Of a stretch of DNA of 25,590 nucleotides, positions 8,075-14,590 are shown piece after piece (positions within the stretch are counted from its first letter, which is position 1; each line of letters opens with the position of its first letter). The notes below the pieces were generated by a model. That model worked only from the letters and a program-made list of their open reading frames with translations. It did not search any database and had not been told where the DNA came from. Where the stretch lies: assembly GCF_020687505.1 (NCBI RefSeq), contig NZ_JAJEQT010000014.1; one strand, written 5' to 3'. The position numbers and the translations under genes were made by a program. The stretch comes from Coprococcus_C hominis. GTDB lineage: Bacteria; Bacillota; Clostridia; Lachnospirales; Lachnospiraceae.

Positions 8075-9031
8075 ATGGGTAGTGAAGAAAAACGATATGC
8101 ATTATTGATTGATTCGGATAATGTATCTGCCAAATATATAGATACAATTTTTGATGAATTGGCGGACCGTGGTATGGTAACGGTGCGAAGAATCTATGGG
8201 GACTGGGCGCGAAGTGTCAATGGATGGAATCGAGCAACTTTGCTTCGAAATTCCATCGTTCCGATCCAGCAGTTCGCCTATACCCAGGGTAAGAATGCGA
8301 CGGATTCGGCGATGATTATTGATGCGATGGATCTGCTCTATACTGGAAATCTGGATGGATTCTGCCTGGTGTCGAGTGACAGTGATTTTACCCGGCTGGC
8401 AGAGCGTCTGCGAGAGGCTGGTAAGGAAGTAGTCGGCATGGGTGAGAACAAGACGCCGGAAGCATTTGTCAAGGCGTGTACGAGCTTCAAAATGCTGGAT
8501 GCGCTCATTCGCGAAGATATCTCACAGGTCACGGATGAGAAAAATGTTGCGAAAGTATCAACCGAGAAAAATGAAAACAGCTCGAATATTACAAGCATTA
8601 AGTCTATTCAGAAGGTAATCTATGATATCATTGATGGCAATGCTGATAATAATAAACTGACGCATGTCGGCGAGATTGGAAGCAAATTACAGGCACGTTT
8701 CTCTGATTTCGATGTGCGGAATTATGGGTACTCGAAGCTTACAACATTTATAAATGAGGCATTTGGTAATTTCGAGGTCATTTCCCAGAATCGTCAGAAT
8801 TATGTGAAGATTATCGATGATGTTGTACCGAAGAGGGAAATTGAGGAGCAGATTATTCAGATTCTGAAGAAGAATCCACAGAAGAACAGCAATATGGGAC
8901 TCTTAAACAGTACGTTAAAAAATGAGAACCGGAATTTCAGTATCAAGAAATATGGATACAGCAAATTTTCCAGCTTCCTGAAGAGCTTTGGCTGTTTTAA
9001 GATTGATGGAGATAAGGTGTCGCTACAGTAG
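8075..9031 (+). CDS. NYN domain ribonuclease-like protein with two LOTUS/OST-HTH domains
   Basis: A 318-residue protein. Residues about 6-142 form an NYN (LabA/DUF88, PIN-like) domain, a fold of Mg-dependent ribonucleases. Conserved acidic positions are visible: LIDSDN (D13, D15), NATDSAMIIDAMD (D77, D83, D86) and SSDSDF (D102, D104). After a charged linker (about 145-175) come two LOTUS/OST-HTH winged helices (about 176-247 and 254-317), each with the NYGYSKL- or KYGYSKF-type motif; these domains bind RNA. It starts 2 bases after the EAL gene stop, with GGAG inside the end of that gene, so the two are translationally coupled. RNA cleavage linked to c-di-GMP turnover is inference. Confidence 0.9.
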   Translation: MGSEEKRYALLIDSDNVSAKYIDTIFDELADRGMVTVRRIYGDWARSVNGWNRATLLRNSIVPIQQFAYTQGKNATDSAMIIDAMDLLYTGNLDGFCLVSSDSDFTRLAERLREAGKEVVGMGENKTPEAFVKACTSFKMLDALIREDISQVTDEKNVAKVSTEKNENSSNITSIKSIQKVIYDIIDGNADNNKLTHVGEIGSKLQARFSDFDVRNYGYSKLTTFINEAFGNFEVISQNRQNYVKIIDDVVPKREIEEQIIQILKKNPQKNSNMGLLNSTLKNENRNFSIKKYGYSKFSSFLKSFGCFKIDGDKVSLQ

Positions 9032-9109
9032 GCGGGTATATATGCTATATATGAGAGCAGAAGTGAACGATACGGATGAAAGCGAAAAATAAGCATAAGG
9101 AGACGACAT

Positions 9110-9838
9110 ATGGGCAAATCCGGAATGAACGAAATCGAAGAAGATACAGCAAAAGAGACTGGGATGCAAGAACAGGGCAGGAAGAACAAACACAAAAGGA
9201 ATAAAGATAAAGGACAGAAGCTTTCTGCCCGCGATGTAACAAAGCTTCTGAAGTGGGTGATCATCTTAGCGGTCGTAGTTATTCTGGTTGTGGTTGGCTA
9301 TAAGCTTGCAAAGCAGCTTGGATGGTTCGGGTTGAAACCGAAGGTAGAGACGACGATCCTTACAAGCAGCCAGCTAGAACAGGTGTTGCAGATAGATGAT
9401 TTATCAGTCTGTGAGATTACCTACAACGGTGTGGCAGAGGTGCCGCAGAAGAATCATCCGACGAAGGTTGTCTACTATGTCTCTTATGAGGCCGAAGTGA
9501 AGGCAAGTATCAACATGGCAGATATTGATGTTCAGATCGATGACAATGTCGGAGAAGGGCAGGCGAAGAAAATCATTGTGACGCTGCCGCAGTTGCAGGT
9601 CAAGCAGATTGATGTCGATATGGCTTCGCTTGACTATATGTTTGTCAAGAAGAGTGCGAACACGGCAGATGTATCCGAGGAAGCGTATGCGGCATGTATC
9701 GCAGATGCAGGTTCTGAATGCCGGGGAAATGAAGTGTTCTTACAGATGGCGAAAGAAAATTGTGAGAATACAGTCAAGGCACTGCTCATGCCGATCATAG
9801 AGAATCAGGATGAGTCGTATGAACTGGTGATTCAGTAG
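9110..9838 (+). CDS. Membrane-anchored DUF4230 protein
   Basis: A 242-residue protein. The N-terminal 45 residues are cytoplasmic and very basic (RKNKHKRNKDKGQK). One membrane helix follows (about 48-68, WVIILAVVVILVVVGYKLAK), and the rest is outside the cell. The outer part matches DUF4230: a conserved L-x-I-xx-L-S segment, then alternating beta strands such as KKIIVTLPQLQVKQIDVD, and a helical C-terminus with two cysteines. The ATG has AAGGAG 7 bases upstream. It lies 78 bases after the NYN gene and 21 bases before its homologue, so it probably belongs to the same transcription unit. Biochemical function is unknown. Confidence 0.82.
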   Translation: MGKSGMNEIEEDTAKETGMQEQGRKNKHKRNKDKGQKLSARDVTKLLKWVIILAVVVILVVVGYKLAKQLGWFGLKPKVETTILTSSQLEQVLQIDDLSVCEITYNGVAEVPQKNHPTKVVYYVSYEAEVKASINMADIDVQIDDNVGEGQAKKIIVTLPQLQVKQIDVDMASLDYMFVKKSANTADVSEEAYAACIADAGSECRGNEVFLQMAKENCENTVKALLMPIIENQDESYELVIQ

Positions 9839-9859
9839 GGGACGAAGGAGGAGAAACAA

Positions 9860-10486
9860 ATGAAGAAATTAAAAAAATTCGTAGTCCTTTGTCTTGCAGT
9901 TATTATGCTGTTCACTGCATGTGGAAAAAAAGGTGAAGAAGTAACGAAAGAATTGAGCATTACGCAGATGCAGACAATCTGTGAGCTGGCAACACTCAAA
10001 TGTTATTATCATAATGTGGCAAAGCTGACGAAGGAAAAGGAAGTTCTGTGGTGGGATACATCGGCAGAGCTTTGGATCGAGTATTCCGGCATCGTAAAGC
10101 TCGGTGTGGACATTGCGAATCTGGATATGCAGGTAGATGGCGATCAGGTAACGATCACGATGCCAAAGGCGGAGGTGCTTAGCTGTCAGGTGGATCAGAC
10201 GTCGTTAAATGAAGACTCCTATTACACAACCCGTGAAGGACTTGGCGCAGAGAAGATCAATGCGGACGATCAGACGGAAGCAATCAAGACTGCACAGGAA
10301 AATATGCTGGAGAATGTCCAGTCGGATGAATCCCTGTTGCAGCAGGCGCAGCAGCGGGCACAGGAGCTGTTAGAGCAGTATGTGAAGAACGTCGGTGATG
10401 CGATGGGCAAAACGTATGAAGTGAGTTTTGTGATTGCGGACGAAGCCGGAACTAATACAGTAAGTACAGATGAAAGTGATAATTGA
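9860..10486 (+). CDS. DUF4230 lipoprotein
   Basis: A 208-residue protein with a clear lipoprotein signal peptide: basic MKKLKK start, hydrophobic core, and lipobox FTAC, with the lipidated cysteine at residue 21. The mature part has the DUF4230 pattern: SITQMQTICELATLKCYYH, then the VTITMPKAEVLSCQVD strand pair, then a long helical C-terminal region rich in glutamine (LLQQAQQRAQELLEQ). It parallels the gene upstream, so the pair looks like a duplicated extracytoplasmic module, one copy tethered by a helix and one by lipid. GAAGGAGG precedes the ATG. A hairpin follows the stop. Function unknown. Confidence 0.82.
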   Translation: MKKLKKFVVLCLAVIMLFTACGKKGEEVTKELSITQMQTICELATLKCYYHNVAKLTKEKEVLWWDTSAELWIEYSGIVKLGVDIANLDMQVDGDQVTITMPKAEVLSCQVDQTSLNEDSYYTTREGLGAEKINADDQTEAIKTAQENMLENVQSDESLLQQAQQRAQELLEQYVKNVGDAMGKTYEVSFVIADEAGTNTVSTDESDN

Positions 10487-10499
10487 TAGGAATGAAAAA

Positions 10500-10523
10500 G
10501 AGCCGTTGCGATTGCAACGGCTC
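10500..10523. terminator. Bidirectional terminator between the DUF4230 gene and bioY
   Basis: Perfect 10-base stem GAGCCGTTGC / GCAACGGCTC with a 4-base loop, between two convergent genes. The minus-strand side runs into CTTTTTCATT, a good U tract for ending bioY. The plus-strand side is followed by only a weak T stretch (AAGTTCTTT). Confidence 0.8.
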
Positions 10524-10556
10524 AAGTTCTTTGAGGGGAGGGAGTTTCGATTTATG

Positions 10557-11123
10557 TTAATCCTCGTCCTCGACCTCTCTACGCAGATAAATTAGTTTTC
10601 GGAATGCTGGTACGATCTGTGCAGCAACGACTGCTTTCACAAGATCAAGTGCAATAAAAGGAAGAAAACCGGCTACAAAAGCAGCCTTGATACTGCAACC
10701 TGATGCGATCATAATCCAGAGAGAACCGACTGCATCAACGAGAACAGCGGATAACATAGCGACAATAGTATAACGGATACGATTGTACTTCTTTCCGCGA
10801 AAGATCGGAATCAAAATGGCGATGAAGATAAAGGCGAAGGAAAAACCGCCATATGTGCCAAATAAATATCCCGGACCTGCCTGTCCACCAACGAATACCG
10901 GAACACCGACCAGTCCGAGTAACATCCAGATCAGTCCGATGAAGAAGGATTCTGCAAGTGGAAATACAAGTGCAATCAGGGTGATTACAAAATTCAAAAG
11001 AGTGATGTGTGTTCCGTTTGGCAGCGGGATGCTGATATAAGCGGATACACACAGGATGGCTGCGAAAAGTGCCATCATGACAATTGAGTAGGTTGAAAAT
11101 TTGCTTTTTGTTTTTGTGTCCAT
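10557..11123 (-). CDS. bioY: BioY, biotin-binding S component of an ECF transporter
   Basis: A 188-residue integral membrane protein with about six hydrophobic segments. The diagnostic BioY loop GGQAGPGYLFGTYGGFSFAF is present (about residues 78-97). BioY captures biotin and works with the EcfA1-EcfA2-EcfT motor. The ATG has GGAG 9 bases upstream. It diverges from an operon that ends with exactly that motor (fused EcfA1A2 and EcfT). Its promoter shares a BirA-like operator with that operon. Assignment is firm. That the nearby ECF motor serves BioY is inferred; in Firmicutes such motors are usually shared with other S components. Confidence 0.95.
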   Translation of the reverse strand: MDTKTKSKFSTYSIVMMALFAAILCVSAYISIPLPNGTHITLLNFVITLIALVFPLAESFFIGLIWMLLGLVGVPVFVGGQAGPGYLFGTYGGFSFAFIFIAILIPIFRGKKYNRIRYTIVAMLSAVLVDAVGSLWIMIASGCSIKAAFVAGFLPFIALDLVKAVVAAQIVPAFRKLIYLRREVEDED

Positions 11124-11191
11124 TTCTTTTTCTCCATAGTTTCTGTTATAATAGCCATGCTATTGTTGAATTCATAGCAGGTACATGATGT

Positions 11192-11220
11192 AGAATAGCA
11201 GATGAAAATAAGAATGTCAA
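11192..11220 (-). promoter_or_regulatory. bioY promoter
   Basis: Read on the minus strand: TTGACA (11220-11215), a 17-base spacer, and TATTCT (11197-11192). The -35 hexamer is a perfect consensus and lies within the left half of the BirA-like palindrome. The predicted bioY leader is about 60 bases. Confidence 0.75.
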
Positions 11221-11246
11221 CCTAAAATGGATAGAAAAGTTGACAT
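11214..11246. promoter_or_regulatory. BirA-type operator shared by divergent promoters
   Basis: Half-sites ATGTCAAC (11214-11221) and GTTGACAT (11239-11246) are perfect inverted repeats. Written as 8-mers TGTCAACC and AGTTGACA, they are 15 bases apart, the arrangement known for BirA operators (TGTAAACC-like halves 14-15 bases apart). Each half contains a -35 hexamer, one for each direction. Binding of the biotin-protein ligase/repressor with biotinyl-AMP would block both promoters. BirA itself is not encoded in the window. Confidence 0.75.
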
Positions 11247-11268
11247 TGTAAACTTTGGGAAATATAAT
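11240..11268 (+). promoter_or_regulatory. Consensus sigma-A promoter of the acyl-CoA/ECF operon
   Basis: TTGACA (11240-11245), a 17-base spacer and TATAAT (11263-11268), a perfect consensus in both hexamers. The start site would be near 11275, so the mRNA begins at or within about 15 bases of the first start codon. Confidence 0.85.
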
Positions 11269-11276
11269 AGGAAACA

Positions 11277-12167
11277 TTGAGTGAGAAAATGAAGAACAAA
11301 TTTGAAAAAATATTTGAACAACTGGCTGATTTTCATATGCTTGATGGATACGATGGCTGGATGATCGGGGCGTGTGTGTATGCGCAGCGGGAAGCGGCAG
11401 GAGAACGCGTATCAGGCACAGAATTTGGCTGTGGGAATGATCTGACAGTAGTTCAAAATCAGAAAATCAAAATTCAAAATTCCTGCAAGTCCGAGATTGT
11501 GAAGGAAACTGCAAGCTTTGCGGTTATGCGAAATCAGATGGAAGAGGATGGAATCGTGTATCAACTGGAGTTGCATGTAGTGAAACCGGAGGTGCAGGGG
11601 GCAGTTACTAGCAAACAAGCAGGTATGGAAAAAAATATGGCCATGAATGTCGAGAAATCAAAGCTGGAAGAACAGCGGATGAATCTACACCATTCGGTCG
11701 GAACGGAAGAAAACGCGGACACAGGCGGGGAAAAAACGTTTTCATTTACGCATTCCGATATCCTTCGATTTGTGGATGCCGTAGGCGATACGAATTCGAT
11801 TCACCGGACGGCGCATGCGGTTGTGCCGGGGCTTTTGATGGTGGAGAGGATGCTTGATATGTGGATGAAAAAACAGCCGGAAACGGAAACTGATGTAGAG
11901 TTGCAGGCGGGAATGAAGAACGAGATGCAGGCAGGCGCGCAGGCGGGAATGAAGAACGAGATGCAGGCAGGTGTGCAGGTGGAAACGCAAAATGAGATGC
12001 AGGCGGGAATGCCGGATAGCAAAACGTTTATTTGCAGATTCCGTTTTGAAAAACCGGTATATGTAGATGAGAAGCTGCAGATCCAGGCAAGAACCGAACA
12101 CGGAAAGCAGATCTATGAATGTAAACGAGAGGATAGGGAAATCGTATGGAACATGCGTATATTATAG
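11277..12167 (+). CDS. MaoC-like hot-dog hydratase with internal 12-residue repeats
   Basis: A 296-residue protein. The C-terminal half carries a MaoC/(R)-specific enoyl-CoA hydratase signature: a helix DILRFVDAVGDTNSIHRT (about 161-178) with the D-x4-H catalytic pair, then AVVPGLLMVERML, and a final strand region FICRFRFEKPVYVDEKLQIQ. Between helix and strands sits an insertion of three 12-residue repeats of the AGMKNEMQAG type. The N-terminal 150 residues are not assigned and may be a decayed second hot-dog domain. The TTG start at 11277 lies close to the predicted transcript start; an ATG at 11289 is the alternative. Its 3' end overlaps the thiolase gene by 22 bases. The substrate is unknown; context suggests an acyl-CoA linked to biotin metabolism. 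Confidence 0.7.
   Translation: MSEKMKNKFEKIFEQLADFHMLDGYDGWMIGACVYAQREAAGERVSGTEFGCGNDLTVVQNQKIKIQNSCKSEIVKETASFAVMRNQMEEDGIVYQLELHVVKPEVQGAVTSKQAGMEKNMAMNVEKSKLEEQRMNLHHSVGTEENADTGGEKTFSFTHSDILRFVDAVGDTNSIHRTAHAVVPGLLMVERMLDMWMKKQPETETDVELQAGMKNEMQAGAQAGMKNEMQAGVQVETQNEMQAGMPDSKTFICRFRFEKPVYVDEKLQIQARTEHGKQIYECKREDREIVWNMRIL
11903..12010 (+). repeat. Three tandem 36-base repeats inside the hydratase gene
   Basis: Units at 11903-11938, 11939-11974 and 11975-12010. The first two are nearly identical and the third is degenerate. The period is a multiple of three, so changes in copy number keep the reading frame. Each unit encodes a 12-residue block with an NEMQAG core. Confidence 0.85.
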
Positions 12168-13294
12168 ACGGACGCCGCAGCTATATCGGTGTCGAAAATG
12201 GAATGTATAAACATCTGCCAGCCGAGGTGCTTGCGGCGGAGGTACTCTGTGCGCTTGTACCGGAAGATGTACGTCAGACTGTCGATGAGGTGATCGTCGG
12301 AAATGGAGTTGGAGCCAGTGGAAATATTGGCAGACTGGCAACGCTTACGGCACATTTCCCACAGGCGGTTCCCGCGTACACAGTGGATATGCAGTGTGGA
12401 TCGGGATTGGAAGCACTGACGATTGCCGCGGCGAAGATCCGAAGTGGACAGGCAGATCTGATTGTGGCAGGTGGCGTGGATAGTTCGTCAACGGCACCGC
12501 GACGTGCGTATAACCGGAATCATCCGGACTATGAACGCTATGGAGGCGAGGAATCCTTTTATTCCGTCGCAAAATTTGCACCGGGCGAGCATGATCCGTA
12601 TGCGATGATCCGCGGCGCAGAGCGTGTGGCACTGGATGTGCAGATGACCAGACAGGAATTAAATAAATGGGTATTACGTTCACATTCTCTCGCAAAACAG
12701 GCAAGAGAAGCTGGCGTGCTAGAACCATATCTGGTCGGCGTGCAGGGGGCAACTGCAGACGCGGGTATCAGGGATCGCATAAGTGAACGATTCTTAGATA
12801 AGCTACCACCGCTTTTGCCGGACGGAGCGATACTAACAGCCGGAAATACATGCTTGATGCATGATGGTGCGGCATTTTTGATGGTGGCATCGGAGCGGTA
12901 TGTAAAGGAGCATAATCTGACACCGCTTGCGGAAATCGTTGATTCCGTAACGGTTGGCGGGAACCCGGACAAAAGCCCGGAGACAGCAATACTTGCCATT
13001 CAGAAATTACTTGCCAAGACGAAACATACGGCGGAAGATATCGCGGTATTTGAATGTAATGAGGCATTTGCAGTAATTGATGAGCTTTTTGCGCGTGCCT
13101 ATCCGGAAGCAGTTGACCATTACAACCGGTATGGTGGGGCGCTCGCATATGGACATCCATATGGCGCCTCAGGAGGCATCATTACGATACATGCATGCCG
13201 GGCGCTGCAGGAGACACCGGGCTATGCAGTATGCAGCATTGCGGCAGCCGGCGGCATCGGACATGCGCTGTTGCTGCGGGCGGGAGGAATGTAA
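12146..13294 (+). CDS. Thiolase (acetyl-CoA acetyltransferase family), YhfS-like
   Basis: A 382-residue thiolase. Catalytic residues are in place: the nucleophilic cysteine in DMQCGSGLEA (C84), NEAF in ECNEAFAV, the histidine in GGALAYGHPYGASGG (H337) and the second cysteine in VCSIAAAGGIGH (C363). Thiolases condense or cleave acyl-CoA thioesters in the cytoplasm. It is the second gene of the BirA-controlled operon and overlaps the hydratase gene by 22 bases. B. subtilis yhfS (thiolase) and yhfT (acyl ligase), which lie beside a bioY gene in the BirA regulon, form the same pair, so this is probably the YhfS equivalent. Direction of the reaction and chain length of the substrate cannot be read from the sequence. 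Confidence 0.9.
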   Translation: MEHAYIIDGRRSYIGVENGMYKHLPAEVLAAEVLCALVPEDVRQTVDEVIVGNGVGASGNIGRLATLTAHFPQAVPAYTVDMQCGSGLEALTIAAAKIRSGQADLIVAGGVDSSSTAPRRAYNRNHPDYERYGGEESFYSVAKFAPGEHDPYAMIRGAERVALDVQMTRQELNKWVLRSHSLAKQAREAGVLEPYLVGVQGATADAGIRDRISERFLDKLPPLLPDGAILTAGNTCLMHDGAAFLMVASERYVKEHNLTPLAEIVDSVTVGGNPDKSPETAILAIQKLLAKTKHTAEDIAVFECNEAFAVIDELFARAYPEAVDHYNRYGGALAYGHPYGASGGIITIHACRALQETPGYAVCSIAAAGGIGHALLLRAGGM

Positions 13295-13295
13295 C

Positions 13296-14561
13296 ATGCA
13301 GTATATTGATTATCTGACAAAACAACCATCGGACAAAGACGCAATCATCATCAATGGTGATCGCTATACATACGGAAAGCTCTATGTGCTTGTGCAGGAT
13401 GCACGCGCGCGCCTTCCGCAGGTTGCAGAAAAACATCTGTATCCGATTCGGGAGACCGGAATCCTGAAACAGTTGGTTTTATTTCTGGCGTGTGCGGGAA
13501 CAAATCAGGTACCAGTTATCGTGCCGGCGGACAGCAAACTTGAAGTAACAGATCCGCTGTTTGATACGCCCGTGCCGGAGCGCGCGGTAATGGCAGTGAT
13601 GACATCCGGAACAACCGGGATTCCGAAGATTTTATTCCGAAGCTTTGAAAGTTGGGCGGATTTCTTCGCGATACAGAATGCGGTGTTTGGCGTGGATGCG
13701 GACAGCCGGCTGTTCGTACAGGGAAGCCTTGCATTTACCGGGAATCTGAATCTCTATATGGGACAGCTTGCGGCAGGCGGCACGCTGATTGCGGAGGATG
13801 TATTCCTGCCGGGCAAATGGGAGCAGGTGATGGCGCGCGAAAGGGCGAACGGTATTTACCTGATTCCGTCCAAGTTACTTATGCTGCCTCGCGTATTTAA
13901 GGGTGTAAATGCGAATATCCGCACGATCATTTCGGGCTCGCAGAGCCTTGGGCGAAAGGATGCGGAAGTGTTGAAGAAGATATTTCCGAATACGGAGATT
14001 ACATTATATTACGGTGCGAGCGAGCTGAATTATATCACGTATGTGAAGTCCGCGGACATGACGGAAGAGCGGAACCTGATCGGCAAACCATTTCCGGGAG
14101 TGCGGGTGTTCATACAGGATGATGAAATGTACGTGGACAATGCATTTCACGTGGAGAATATTACCGTGCCGTATTCGCTGAAGGATAGCGGGCGGATGGA
14201 TTTGCAGGGGAATTTCTATTTCCTTGGACGGACGGATGATATCGTTGGCGTGCGTGGACGCAAGGTGTCGATGATGAAGATTGAAAATGCGTTGGAGGAA
14301 GTCGCCGGTATCACAGAGGCGGCGGTCGTTCTGCTTCCGAAGGAAAAGGATGCGGACATGCCGGCGGAGATCGTGAGTGCATTTGTGACGGTGGAAGGCA
14401 CGGACGTGCCAGAGAATCTGCGGCAGCAGTTGAAGGAAAAGTTGGCGGATTTTGAGATTCCGAAGCGTGTGATTGTTCTGGAGGCGTTCCCGAAGAACAC
14501 AAGTGGGAAAGTGGATAAAGCGCGGTTAAAGAAGATGTGGATAGAGCAAGAGCCACAATAA
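13296..14561 (+). CDS. AMP-forming acyl-CoA synthetase/ligase, YhfT-like
   Basis: A 421-residue ANL-superfamily adenylating enzyme. Motifs: P-loop MTSGTTGIPK (about 107-116), YYGASE (the YGxTE motif), GRTDDIVGVRGRKVSM (hinge), and a C-terminal NTSGKVDK with the catalytic lysine. It is about 80-100 residues shorter than ordinary acyl-CoA ligases, mainly at the N-terminus. The ATG lies 1 base after the thiolase stop, with GGGAGG (13282-13287) as ribosome binding site. The pairing with thiolase and BioY matches B. subtilis yhfT. It should activate a carboxylic acid with ATP and probably CoA. Whether that acid is pimelate, a fatty acid or a biotin-like compound is open. Confidence 0.88.
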   Translation: MQYIDYLTKQPSDKDAIIINGDRYTYGKLYVLVQDARARLPQVAEKHLYPIRETGILKQLVLFLACAGTNQVPVIVPADSKLEVTDPLFDTPVPERAVMAVMTSGTTGIPKILFRSFESWADFFAIQNAVFGVDADSRLFVQGSLAFTGNLNLYMGQLAAGGTLIAEDVFLPGKWEQVMARERANGIYLIPSKLLMLPRVFKGVNANIRTIISGSQSLGRKDAEVLKKIFPNTEITLYYGASELNYITYVKSADMTEERNLIGKPFPGVRVFIQDDEMYVDNAFHVENITVPYSLKDSGRMDLQGNFYFLGRTDDIVGVRGRKVSMMKIENALEEVAGITEAAVVLLPKEKDADMPAEIVSAFVTVEGTDVPENLRQQLKEKLADFEIPKRVIVLEAFPKNTSGKVDKARLKKMWIEQEPQ

Positions 14562-14590
14562 ATTTATTTCACAGTATGGAGGACCGGACG

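Noticed and set aside
11903..12010. CRISPR-like array
   Set aside because: The 36-base units are directly abutting without spacers and are in frame within a coding sequence, so they are a coding minisatellite.
13077..13295. Longer N-terminus for the acyl ligase
   Set aside because: The upstream extension lies wholly inside the thiolase gene in another frame. The ATG at 13296 has a strong ribosome binding site and gives the normal start of the family.
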